Program-made: the position numbers and the translations under genes
Part shown: positions 17,975 through 26,434 of the stretch, one piece after another
Numbering within the stretch: the first letter of the stretch is position 1
Layout: every line of letters begins with the position of its first letter
From: JAFARE01 sp963777285
Lineage (GTDB): Bacteria; Chloroflexota; Dormibacteria; Aeolococcales; Aeolococcaceae
Assembly (NCBI GenBank): GCA_963777285.1
Contig: CAVZPR010000001.1
Span: 372,001 to 436,000 of the forward strand
Length of the DNA: 64,000 bases
Reading direction: 5' to 3'
Notes under the pieces: model-generated
The model's database searches: none
Told to the model about the DNA's origin: nothing
What the model saw: the letters and a program-made list of their open reading frames with translations, nothing else

Positions 17975-18538
17975 CTAGCGGCTGACGCTCGCGGCCGCAG
18001 CCTGCGCCGCCGGCTCCGGCTCGGGGGGCAGCACGAACCCAACCTCGAGGGCCTCGGCCAGCGCGCGCAACCTGGTGTAGAAGCCCGACGTGTGCGGTGA
18101 CCGCGCCAGGCGCAGCGCGGCGAAGTCGAAGTGGTGCACCCACTCGTGCAACACGGTGTTGAGGAACACCTTGGGGCTGATCACCTGCTGCCGCACCGCG
18201 GTGCGGTGGTAGATGCGGATGCGGGCGTTGCGGACCTCGCCGTCCTCGAAAGCGCACTGGTAGTAGCCGTACGTCTTGCTCTGCAGGCGGCGGCCGTCGT
18301 GCTGGTGCACCTGCGCCCGGTCGGCGACGGCGACGCGGCACGGCGCCAATCCCGCGACCGCGTTCAGCTCATCGACCAGCAGCTGCGCCAGGCGGCGCCG
18401 CTCCCGAGCGTCATCGGGTGATGCCGCCACGCGCATCGCCAGCCCCCGGGCGACGCTGCCCGGCTGCACCGGCAGCCCGGTCGCGCTCTGGCTGCGGCGG
18501 TAGGTCGCGTCAGCGGGCGGGTGGCGCCGACCGAACAT
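17975..18538 (-). CDS. Putative HExxH metalloprotease-like protein
   Basis: The protein has 187 residues. The central feature is HEWVH at 131-135 inside FLNTVLHEWVHHFDFAALRL, the zinc-binding helix of gluzincin/SprT-like peptidases. A third ligand may be the His in RSPHTSGFYTRLR, about 15 residues later. The N-terminal half has a DELNAV-L-P-RV segment compatible with the small beta-sheet of minimal metallopeptidases. There is no signal peptide, so it is cytoplasmic. I do not recognise a named family, and the protease role is inferred from the motif alone. Confidence 0.7.
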   Translation of the reverse strand: MFGRRHPPADATYRRSQSATGLPVQPGSVARGLAMRVAASPDDARERRRLAQLLVDELNAVAGLAPCRVAVADRAQVHQHDGRRLQSKTYGYYQCAFEDGEVRNARIRIYHRTAVRQQVISPKVFLNTVLHEWVHHFDFAALRLARSPHTSGFYTRLRALAEALEVGFVLPPEPEPAAQAAAASVSR

Positions 18539-18583
18539 ATGCTCCGTCGAGTATATGCCGGCCGGCGCGCGCCCGCCGTGCGC

Positions 18584-18955
18584 TCAGCCCTGCGCGTACT
18601 GCGTGGCGCCGTTCCAGTCCACGACCGTGACGGTCTCGTCGCCGACGACCCAGGCGTCGTGCCCGGCGGGAAGGAAGGAGATCTGGCCCGGCGTCAGGTC
18701 GAACTCCGAGCCGTCGGCCATGAGCACGTGGAGGGTGCCGGTCACGTGGTACTGGAAGTGCGGCGCCTCGCACCACTCGGTGCCGCCGAGTGGCTTCACG
18801 TGCACGGACCAGCGCCATCCCGGTTCCAGCGTGAGCCGGCCGATGGTGCCGCCGCCGATCTCGACGACCTCCATCTTGCCGCGGTCGAAGGGGCGGGTCT
18901 CGGTGGGTCTGGCGAGGTCGGCGACCTCGGCCCTTTGCGTCGCCTGGCTGCTCAT
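18584..18955 (-). CDS. Cupin-domain protein
   Basis: This 123-residue single-domain cupin starts at the ATG at 18955, with CCAGGAGG 5-6 bases upstream. The beta-barrel core runs from PGWRWSVHVKPLGG through FQYHVTGTLHVLMADGSEFDLTPGQISFLPAGHDAWVVGD. The metal positions are incomplete: His in FQYHV and His in PAGHDAW are present, but the usual HxH pair is altered to CEAPHF. A binding or small-molecule sensing role is as likely as catalysis. Confidence 0.85.
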   Translation of the reverse strand: MSSQATQRAEVADLARPTETRPFDRGKMEVVEIGGGTIGRLTLEPGWRWSVHVKPLGGTEWCEAPHFQYHVTGTLHVLMADGSEFDLTPGQISFLPAGHDAWVVGDETVTVVDWNGATQYAQG

Positions 18956-19022
18956 GGCGGCCTCCTGGTGGTCTGTCCGTCCGGCTCAGCTGCCGGCCTG
19001 CGCGCAGTCTCGGGGGTGGCGT

Positions 19023-19091
19023 TTGCAGCGCGATTGCAGTGGGGAATGCGGGATGTGATCGCGGTGACCGCCGGCTGCAACCCGGCTGCAA
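19023..19091. promoter_or_regulatory. Paired hexamer repeats in divergent promoter
   Basis: Two TTGCAG direct repeats at 19023 and 19034 face two CTGCAA repeats at 19075 and 19086. Within each pair the spacing is exactly 11 bases, one helical turn, and the two pairs are inverted with respect to each other. They sit between the divergent cupin and phosphotransferase genes and look like a dimer or tetramer operator. The cognate regulator is unknown. Confidence 0.4.
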
Positions 19092-19115
19092 CCCGTCACC
19101 CTTAGACCCACAGTC

Positions 19116-20166
19116 ATGGTGCAGAACCTCGACCCGCCCGTGCTCCAGAGCGATGCGATCAGGGACGTGCCGCACGTGCGCGTGGCGGCGTCTCTCGACG
19201 ATCTGCTGATCGAGCTGGACGATCGCCGTCCCTTCAAGACCAGCGATTCCCTCTCGGGCAGCAGGTTCGAGACGGCGACGTACCGCGGCGAGCGCATGGT
19301 GCTCAAGTACGCTTCGGTCGACGACGACTGGATCATGCGGGCCACGGGGGACCTCGACTGCCGGGTGCTGCGGTTCCTGCAGTCGGATCTCGTGGCGCGC
19401 GTCCCCGCGGCCATCGACCACTGCGTTGGAGTCGCCGCGCCGTACCTGTCGCGTCTGGGTCATCGCGGCGCCGCGCTGCTCATGCACGATGTGAGCGAAG
19501 ATCTCGTAGCTCCGGGTGACCGTGCCGTGGCTGCGGATGTGCATCAGCGGTTCATGCAACACATGGCCGGACTACACGCGTCGTTCTGGGACTTCAGCGA
19601 TGAGCTCGGCCTGATCCCGCTGGCGCACCACTACACGCTCCTCACGCCCACGATGGCGTCCATCGAGGGCGAGCGTGGGGGAGTGGACCCGGTGCCCGGC
19701 GCCGTGGCTGCGGGATGGGACCGGCTCGGCAGCACGGTGCCCCGTGTCGCATCGCTGCTCCAGGACCTGGCGCGCGACCCGAGCCCGCTGGTGCGCGCCT
19801 TGGAGTCGAACTCCGCACACCTTCATCCATGGCGACTGGAAGTTCGGCAATCTGGGAACGCACCGCGATGGCCGCACCGTGTTGCTGGACTGGGACCGCT
19901 GCGGCGCCGGGCCCGCGACGTTCGACCTCGCCTGGTATCTCGCGGTCAACTGCGACAGGCTGCCCGAGTCCAAGGAGGACGCGATCGCCCGCTACCGCGA
20001 CGCCTTGGTCTCCGCGGGAATAGACCTCGACGGCTGGTGGGACAGGCAGTTGGGGTTGACGCTGCTCGGCGCCGGCTTGCAGTTGATGTGGTCGAAGCTC
20101 GACGATGCGCGCGAGCGCGGATGGTGGGTGGAGCGCATCGGCGAGGGTCGGTCGCTCCTCGCATGA
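19116..20166 (+). pseudogene. Aminoglycoside/choline phosphotransferase-like gene with frameshift
   Basis: The first frame (from ATG 19116) encodes an APH-type N-lobe and part of the C-lobe, up to about 19810. The catalytic loop then appears in the +1 frame: FIHGDWKFGNLG near 19822, followed by VLLDWDRCGAGPATFDLAWYL, the HxDxxxxN and metal-binding Asp motifs of APH kinases. That second frame ends with TGA at 20164-20166, overlapping the next gene's ATG. One extra base between roughly 19790 and 19822 therefore breaks the gene. The downstream codons are well preserved, so the event is recent or an assembly error. If intact it would be a 350-residue small-molecule kinase. Confidence 0.75.
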
Positions 20167-20954
20167 CGGAGGACGCGACGTCGGCGTACATCGGCGTCGC
20201 CGCGGCGTGGGAGGCGGGGCCCGCGAAGCTGTACGCGCGGCTCGCGGAGCACGTCGTCGCGTGTTATCCGCAGCAGCTCGAGGGGCGCCGCGTCCTGGAT
20301 CTCGGCGCCGGCGCAGGTGCCGTGTCACGCGCGCTCATGGCACGCGGCGCCCGGCCGTGCGCCGTCGACCTCGCGCCGGACATGGTCGAGCGCATGCGCG
20401 CGGCAGGAATCGACGCGGTGTGTGCGGACCTTCTTTCGCTGCCGTTCGACCGGGCCGCGTTCGACGGCGCGGTGGCGGCATTCTCCGTGTCGCACGTCGG
20501 CCAGCCGGTGGCAGCGCTGCGCGAAGCCGCCCGCGTGGTGGCACCGCGTGGCGCGGTTGTCGTCGCGGCCTTCGCGACCGATCACGGCAACGCGTCGAAG
20601 CAAGCGGTCGACGCCGTCGCCGCTCAGTTTGGATACCGCCCGCCGGCCTGGTACACGCGCTTCAAGCTCGAGCTCGAGCCGCGCTGCGGCAGCACCGAGC
20701 GGCTGGCTGCGATCGCACGCGACGCTTCGCTCCACGGCATCACGGTGCGAACCGACACTGTGGAGACCGGTATCGACACGCCGGATGCGGTCGTCGCCAG
20801 CAGGATGGGCATGGCGCATCTCGCACCCTTCGTCGCGTCGCTGAGCGACGCACACCTTGCGGAGTTCGTGGCGGCCGCCTGTGCCGCCGTCGCGCGCGCG
20901 GTTCAGCCCCTGGCAGCCGAGGTGCTGGTGCTCTCCAGCACCGTTGCGGCGTAG
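20163..20954 (+). CDS. Class I SAM-dependent methyltransferase
   Basis: The gene encodes 263 residues. SAM motif I is VLDLGAGAGAVSRALMARGA (near residue 45), followed by AVDLAPDMVERM with the acidic ribose-binding Asp. The motif II region is FDGAVAAFSVSHV and post-motif III is VVAPRGAVVVAAFA. The start ATG overlaps the stop of the phosphotransferase gene (ATGA), implying translational coupling and a shared pathway. One continuous reading frame runs from 19116 to 20954, but that is only the result of the upstream frameshift and not a real fusion. Its 3' end overlaps the convergent regulator gene by 52 bases. Confidence 0.87.
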   Translation: MTEDATSAYIGVAAAWEAGPAKLYARLAEHVVACYPQQLEGRRVLDLGAGAGAVSRALMARGARPCAVDLAPDMVERMRAAGIDAVCADLLSLPFDRAAFDGAVAAFSVSHVGQPVAALREAARVVAPRGAVVVAAFATDHGNASKQAVDAVAAQFGYRPPAWYTRFKLELEPRCGSTERLAAIARDASLHGITVRTDTVETGIDTPDAVVASRMGMAHLAPFVASLSDAHLAEFVAAACAAVARAVQPLAAEVLVLSSTVAA

Positions 20955-23900
20955 CGCTCGAACGTCTGCCGCATCGTGGCTGGGAGCGCTGCGCTCAGTG
21001 CGGCCGCTTGTGCCCGGGACGATTCACGGCAGCGGTGCACGCCGGTCCTCGCCCCGACGGCGGCGCTGAGCGCCCACGCCTCGGGCGCCGCAACCCGGGG
21101 GAGCTCGTCGCACAGAGACACCACATCGGCTGCGTCGACCACCCCGCCCTGCGCGGCGATCGCCTCCAGCTCCACAAGCCTCGCCATCAACTGGTAGCGT
21201 CGAGCGGCGTGTCCGCGCGCTGCGAGCACGCCATCGCGCGCGAGGGATTCGGCGCGCTCTGCGTCACCGGCGCGCAGCGCGATGCGCGCATCGAGAAGAT
21301 GGATGCGCAGCAGGTGCCGCCAGCGGTACGCATAGTCGTCGGCGGTGAGGCGTCGTGCGTCCGCCAGCCGGACCGTGGCCTCTGCAAACTGCGCGGCGAG
21401 CAGCTCGATCTCGCACAGGTCGAGGATCGCGTACACCTCCAGCTCGCGGTAGTCGACGGCGCGGCCGCCGTCGCGGGCCGCCTCATTGGCCTCGCGCGCG
21501 CGCTGCATGTCGCCTGCGCTGCGGTAGATCCAGGACGTGAAGTTGGTGCGCAGCGACCCGTAGCGCACCAGTCCCTGGCGCTCCGCTTCGGACGCGCCGC
21601 GGGACCACGACCGAAGTGCGTCTGATACGCGACCACAGGTCGCCTGCGCGTAGCCGCGGATGAAGTGCTCGTGCACCGGTGTGTACGCCGTCGAGGCACT
21701 ACCGGTCGACGCGCCGGCGCTTTGCGCCCCATCGAGCAGCTCGAGCGCGCGATCGGCGGCCCCCATGTGCACGTGGATGAACGCGTGGACGGAGCGCGGT
21801 TCGGGAAGCGCCGTCGCCACGGCCAGGCTCTGCGCCTGTTCGATGAGCGTCAGGGCACCCCGGACGTCGCCAGACGCGTGCGTGGCGCGAGCGCCGACGA
21901 CGAGCGCCGCCAGCCGCAGCGCGTCGTCGTTCGTCTGCTTGAGGAGGGATCGCGCCAGTGCCGCCGAGCGTTCGAAGCGCCGGCGGTAGTATGCGACGGC
22001 TCCAGCTATCTCGAGCGCTCGCGGGTCGTCGCGATTGGTGACGGCGGCATCCGCGTCGCGACCCGCTTCGTCGTAGCGCCCCAGCCACAGCAGCACTCGG
22101 GCTCGCTGCAAGAGCGCCGCCGTATTCGCGTCGAATGCCACAGCCTCGTCGGCGAGCGTCAGCGCCGTGCCCAGATCGTGGCGGCCGGCGGCGATGGCGC
22201 TGGCGGCGGTGAGCGCCTCGGCGGCGATCCCGTCCTCGCCGCTGCGACGTGCGTGCTCCGCGGTGACCAGCGGATCCGCGTGCCGCCGCCGCGACATGAC
22301 GCGCGCCGCCTCACGATGCAGCGCCGCCCGCCGGGGCTCGGTCATTCCCGCCGCCAGCGCCTCCCGGACGATCTCGTGGCGGAACGTGAACGTCGCCCGC
22401 CGCTCCTCCAGAAACCCGAGGCTGACACCCTGCTCCAGCTGGTCCACGATCGTGATCGGGTCACTTCGGCAGACGGTGGCCAGCAGGTCGACGTCGACGC
22501 CCAGCACGGCGGCGGCTCGAAGCGTCGGCGCCGCGCCGGGCGATTCGTCGCACCGGGCGCCGATGGCCGCGGCGACCGTGTCAGGAATCGCGTCGCCATC
22601 GGGTGATTTGGCCAGTTCGGACAGAAACAGCGGGTTCCCGCCGGTGCGCCGGTGCAGCTTCGCGGCGCGCTCCCGACCCACGATGACGGCGGCGGAGTCC
22701 ACCGTGAGCGGTGTCATGGTGATGGTCCTGTCGACGGCGAGCAACCGGCGCTCGCGCGGTCGCGACGTCGTGAGCACGAGCATCAGCAGATCGGAGCCGC
22801 GCTGCGCCAGCTGGTTGATCCACGCGACCGTCGCGTGGTCGGCGCGGTGGATGTCGTCGATGAAGAGAACGGAGGGCGCCGCGCACACGCGTCGCGTCAA
22901 GCCGATGAGCGCGGCGTGGACCATTGCCTCAGCCATCGGCGTTCGCACCTCGAGCACCTCCGCCGGTGCCGCGACCGGGCCTTCTGCGCCCAGGGCGCCG
23001 CTGAAGAGCGGGGCGAGCAGCGAAGCGTCGCGTCCGAGCAGCCGGGATGCCGCCTCGGGTTCCAGCGAGCGCAGGTGCGCATGCAGCGCGTCGATGACCG
23101 GCTGCAACGGCAGCGACGTCGGCATCTGGCCGCACTCGGCGGCGAGCACCGTCACGCCGCTGTCGAGTCCGGTGATCCAGTGGCGCACGAGGAAGGTCTT
23201 CCCGATACCGGGCTCACCCTCGACGACGAGACGCGTGAGCCCGCGTTCCCGCGCGGCGCGCAGAGCCTCGTTCAGCTCCGCGGTCTCGCGTTCACGTCCT
23301 GCGAGCAACCCGCGCAGCTCGCGCGAGCGCGACATGGAAGGTGGCGCGCGCACGATCACGTCAGGAACGGATTCGCCGCGCAGGATGGCGCGGTGCGCCA
23401 GCACGGTTGCGGGCGACGGCGAAGCGCCGAGCTCGTCTGCCATGCGCTCGCGGAAGGACTCGAACAGCAGCAGCGCCGCCGCCGACTGCCCCGCCGCGGC
23501 CATGCTCGCCAACCCGAGTCGCACGGCCTCCTCGTCGAGCGGGTCGGCGTCGATGGCGCGGCGCGCGTTCTCGACCGCCGCCGCGACGTCGCCGCTGGCG
23601 AGCAGAGCGCGGATGGACAGATGCCGCACGCGCGACGCCAGACGCTGGGCCATCACGTCTGCGGCATCGGTCGCGCCGGCCATGACGGCGGCCGCGCCGT
23701 TCGCCGAGCTGAGAGCTGCTGCGAAGTGGCCCGTGGCGAGGCGGCGCTCGGCGTCGTCGACCAGCGCCTCGACGGCTTCGAAGTCCATCCAGTCGTAATG
23801 CAGGCGGTACCCGGCGTCACCGAGGGTGATGCGGTCGGCGCCGAGCACGCGACGCAGGCGGCTGACGATCACGGCGAGCTGCGCGGACGGCTCTGCGGGC

Positions 23901-24103
23901 GGCCTGCTCTCCCACAGCGCGTCGACGAGGCGGTCCACCGACACGGGCTGTCCCCGCGCCAGCGCGAGCTCGCGCAGCAGCGCGCGGGCCTTGCGGCTGC
24001 CCAGCCGGTAGCGATCGAGGCCGTCGACGCTGACGCCGCCGACCACGTGCACCCTCAGGTCGGCGGGTGCTGGTGTGCGGTCGCGGGCGGCCCCCCGTCG
24101 CAT
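20903..24103 (-). CDS. SARP/BTAD-type large transcriptional regulator with AAA and TPR regions
   Basis: The protein has 1066 residues. Residues about 15-105 form an OmpR-like winged helix (LGSRKARALLRELALARG; LAVIVSRLRRVLG). Residues 105-245 form the BTAD helical domain (DADPLDEEAVRLGLASMAAAGQ). An AAA/STAND-type ATPase follows, with Walker A GEPGIGKT at 296-303 and Walker B VLFIDDIHRAD. The C-terminal half is Ala-rich tandem helices of TPR character. There is no C-terminal LuxR domain. Such proteins activate antibiotic or stress genes in response to nucleotides or ligands. The target is unknown; the ABC importer operon directly upstream ends 43 bases before it. Confidence 0.9.
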   Translation of the reverse strand: MRRGAARDRTPAPADLRVHVVGGVSVDGLDRYRLGSRKARALLRELALARGQPVSVDRLVDALWESRPPAEPSAQLAVIVSRLRRVLGADRITLGDAGYRLHYDWMDFEAVEALVDDAERRLATGHFAAALSSANGAAAVMAGATDAADVMAQRLASRVRHLSIRALLASGDVAAAVENARRAIDADPLDEEAVRLGLASMAAAGQSAAALLLFESFRERMADELGASPSPATVLAHRAILRGESVPDVIVRAPPSMSRSRELRGLLAGRERETAELNEALRAARERGLTRLVVEGEPGIGKTFLVRHWITGLDSGVTVLAAECGQMPTSLPLQPVIDALHAHLRSLEPEAASRLLGRDASLLAPLFSGALGAEGPVAAPAEVLEVRTPMAEAMVHAALIGLTRRVCAAPSVLFIDDIHRADHATVAWINQLAQRGSDLLMLVLTTSRPRERRLLAVDRTITMTPLTVDSAAVIVGRERAAKLHRRTGGNPLFLSELAKSPDGDAIPDTVAAAIGARCDESPGAAPTLRAAAVLGVDVDLLATVCRSDPITIVDQLEQGVSLGFLEERRATFTFRHEIVREALAAGMTEPRRAALHREAARVMSRRRHADPLVTAEHARRSGEDGIAAEALTAASAIAAGRHDLGTALTLADEAVAFDANTAALLQRARVLLWLGRYDEAGRDADAAVTNRDDPRALEIAGAVAYYRRRFERSAALARSLLKQTNDDALRLAALVVGARATHASGDVRGALTLIEQAQSLAVATALPEPRSVHAFIHVHMGAADRALELLDGAQSAGASTGSASTAYTPVHEHFIRGYAQATCGRVSDALRSWSRGASEAERQGLVRYGSLRTNFTSWIYRSAGDMQRAREANEAARDGGRAVDYRELEVYAILDLCEIELLAAQFAEATVRLADARRLTADDYAYRWRHLLRIHLLDARIALRAGDAERAESLARDGVLAARGHAARRYQLMARLVELEAIAAQGGVVDAADVVSLCDELPRVAAPEAWALSAAVGARTGVHRCRESSRAQAAALSAALPATMRQTFERYAATVLESTSTSAARG

Positions 24104-24146
24104 CGGTCAAGCATACGAGGCGCCCGCGGGAACGCTGGAGCAGGCG

Positions 24147-25508
24147 CTACGCGCGGACGGCGGCGCCCCCGCTGCCGCTGCGGCGTGAGAGCGCGTCGAT
24201 GCTCACGGCGACGATGAGCACCAGCCCGGTGACGATGAACTCCCACTGCACATCGAGCCCCAGCAGATACATGCCGTTGTAGATGCCGCCGATGACGAGC
24301 CCACCGAGCACCCCGTGGATGGCCTTGCCGCGGCCGCCGAACAGGCTCGTTCCGCCGATGACGGCGGCGGCCACCGCGTAGAGGACCAGCTGGCCACCGT
24401 TGACGTTGTTCGACATGCCGCCGAGGTACGACGCGTACAGGAGGCCGCCGATGCCGGCGGTGAAGGAGCAGAGGACGAAACCCCAGGTGCGCACCGAGGC
24501 GAGGTTGACGCCGGCACGCCGCGCTGCTTCGGGGTTGCCCCCGACCGCGTACACGTAGCGGCCGTACCTGGTGCGCTGCAGCAGCACCGTCCACGACGCC
24601 AGCACGACCAGGACGATGGGGATGACCCAGGGAACCCCGTCGACCACGACGACGGCGCGTCCCCGGTTCACGTTGCAGATGGCGACGACGGCGGCGCCCA
24701 CCACCGCGATGAACGCGATCTTGATCGCGGTCAGGCTGGCCGGCGGCGCGACGAGCCCGCTGCGGCGCCGCCGCGCGTCGCGAAGCCAGAGGTTGCCGCC
24801 GAGCAGCACCAGTACCACGGCGAGACCCGCCCAGCTCACCGTCGGGTCGATGTTGCCCCACATGAGCTTGTAGAGGACCTGCAGGTTCGTCTGCTGCCCG
24901 GCGAGGCTGGGGTAGCCGGAGAAGGGGCCGAGGAGCAGCAGGATGAGCATGAGGCCGTTGAAGATGAGGTAGCCGGCGAGCGTGACCACGAATGACGGCA
25001 GACGCAGCCGCGAGACCAGCGTGCCCTGCAGCGCGCCGATCACCGCGCACGCCAGCAGCGCCGCTGCGATTGCCGCCCACCACGGCCAGTTGGTGGTGAC
25101 CGGCTGCACCAGCTGCACGGCGATCACGCCGCCGATCGCCGCGACGAATCCGACCGAGAGGTCGATCTCACCCAGCAGGAGGGCGAACCCCTCCGCCATG
25201 GCCAGCACCATGAACACCGCGCTCTGCTGGAACAGGTTGACGAGGTTGCCGGCAGACAGGAAGACGTTGTTGGGGCTGATGACCTGGAAGACGACGGTGA
25301 TGAGCGCAAGCCCGGCGATGACCGGCAGCACGCCGCTGTCGCCGCTGCGCACGCGCGCCAGCGAGGTGCGCACGAAGTCGCCGAGCGATTGCGCCGCGAT
25401 CGCGGCGGGGACCGCGAGCTTCGCCGCCTCCTCTGCGTCGGCGCTCTCCACCTCGGAGGCGTCGGGCGCGGTCACCAGCGCAGGCGAGTCCGTCTCGATC
25501 CCTGCCAT
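24147..25508 (-). CDS. Sugar ABC transporter permease (XylH-like)
   Basis: Integral membrane permease of 453 residues from the ATG at 25508, with about 10 helices, in the ribose/xylose/galactose branched family. Family features are LAMAEGFALLLGEIDLSVG near residue 105 and RTRYGRYVYAVGGNPEAARRAGVN, the EAA-like loop contacting the ATPase. The insertion before that loop makes it longer than RbsC and similar to XylH. It starts 2 bases after the ATPase stop. The cargo is probably a pentose or related sugar, but no sugar-catabolism gene is nearby to confirm this. Confidence 0.92.
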   Translation of the reverse strand: MAGIETDSPALVTAPDASEVESADAEEAAKLAVPAAIAAQSLGDFVRTSLARVRSGDSGVLPVIAGLALITVVFQVISPNNVFLSAGNLVNLFQQSAVFMVLAMAEGFALLLGEIDLSVGFVAAIGGVIAVQLVQPVTTNWPWWAAIAAALLACAVIGALQGTLVSRLRLPSFVVTLAGYLIFNGLMLILLLLGPFSGYPSLAGQQTNLQVLYKLMWGNIDPTVSWAGLAVVLVLLGGNLWLRDARRRRSGLVAPPASLTAIKIAFIAVVGAAVVAICNVNRGRAVVVVDGVPWVIPIVLVVLASWTVLLQRTRYGRYVYAVGGNPEAARRAGVNLASVRTWGFVLCSFTAGIGGLLYASYLGGMSNNVNGGQLVLYAVAAAVIGGTSLFGGRGKAIHGVLGGLVIGGIYNGMYLLGLDVQWEFIVTGLVLIVAVSIDALSRRSGSGGAAVRA

Positions 25509-25510
25509 GG

Positions 25511-26320
25511 TCAGGCCCGCCCGGGGCTCGGCTGCGTGGTTGCGGTGGCAGTCAGCTGGCCGCCCGTCGTCATGTACTGCACCACGCTCTGACGGTCGAA
25601 CGCCGCGATGTCGTCCTGCACGACCAGGCGCCCGAGGTAGAGCACGGCGATCCGGTCCGCGATCTCGAACACGTCGTTGAGGTTGTGCGAGATCACCATC
25701 ACCGCGAGCCCTCGCTCGCGCAGGCGGCGTATGAGCTCCAGCACCATCTTGGTCTGCACCACGCCGAGCGCCGCGGTGGGTTCGTCCATGATCACCAGCC
25801 GCGAGTTCCACATCACGGCCTTGGCCACCGCGACCGACTGTCGCTGCCCGCCGGAGAGCGACGCGACCGGCTGGCGGATGGAACGCACGGTGGTGACGCG
25901 CAGGCTGGCGAGCGTCTCTGCGGCGGCGCGTTCCATCGAGTCTTCGTCGAGCAGCCGGCGGTGCACCCGTTCGCGGCCGAGGAACATGTTCTGCACGATG
26001 TCCAGGTTGTCCGCCAGGGCGAGGTCCTGATAGACGGTCTCGATGCCCAGACGGCCTGCATCGCGCGGTCCGCGGATGTTCACCCGCCGCCCCTCCCACA
26101 GGATGTCGCCGGAATCGGGCTGGTGAATGCCCGCGATGCACTTGGTCAGTACCGACTTGCCCGCACCGTTGTCGCCGCAGAGGGCTGTCACCTGTCCCTC
26201 TGGCAGGTCGAGGTCGACCTTGTACAGCGCCTGCACCGGCCCGAAGTGCTTGTCGATCCCGCGGAGGCTGAGGAGCGGCACCGAGGCCGGGACGGGCGCC
26301 GTTTCTGCCGCGACGCTCAT
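25511..26320 (-). CDS. Sugar ABC transporter ATP-binding protein (single domain)
   Basis: The protein has 269 residues. Walker A is GDNGAGKS (49-56), the Q-loop is VYQDLALADNLDIVQNMFLG, the signature is LSGGQ (155-159), and Walker B is LVIMDEPTAAL (175-185) with the switch His in VISHNLNDV. Most sugar importers of this class use a fused tandem ATPase of about 500 residues. A single domain means the protein dimerises, as in FrcA-type systems. It is encoded between the binding-protein and permease genes and separated from the former by a strong hairpin. Confidence 0.94.
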   Translation of the reverse strand: MSVAAETAPVPASVPLLSLRGIDKHFGPVQALYKVDLDLPEGQVTALCGDNGAGKSVLTKCIAGIHQPDSGDILWEGRRVNIRGPRDAGRLGIETVYQDLALADNLDIVQNMFLGRERVHRRLLDEDSMERAAAETLASLRVTTVRSIRQPVASLSGGQRQSVAVAKAVMWNSRLVIMDEPTAALGVVQTKMVLELIRRLRERGLAVMVISHNLNDVFEIADRIAVLYLGRLVVQDDIAAFDRQSVVQYMTTGGQLTATATTQPSPGRA

Positions 26321-26388
26321 GCCGCGTCAACTCCCGATGGACTGATCTCTCTGGGGTTCACCGCATCATGCTCCAATGCCGGCCGGGT

Positions 26389-26422
26389 GTGACGCCGCCG
26401 CGCAGCGGCGCGACGGCGTCAC
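26389..26422 (-). promoter_or_regulatory. Intergenic hairpin between binding-protein and ATPase genes
   Basis: A 9-bp perfect inverted repeat (GTGACGCCG and its complement) encloses a GC-rich 16-base interior that can itself pair. It lies just after the binding-protein stop codon (26435-26437). In importer operons such a stem commonly protects the upstream transcript or partly terminates transcription, so that the binding protein exceeds the membrane components. No T-run follows. Confidence 0.5.
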
Positions 26423-26434
26423 GGCACCCACTTC

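Noticed and set aside
19116..20954. Apparent 612-residue phosphotransferase-methyltransferase fusion
   Set aside because: The continuous frame exists only because a frameshift replaces the kinase C-lobe by shadow sequence. The kinase ends in another frame at 20166 with its own stop overlapping the methyltransferase ATG.
24147..26330. 727-residue frame joining ATPase region and permease
   Set aside because: The first 274 codons are out of frame with the true ATPase; the permease starts at ATG 25508.
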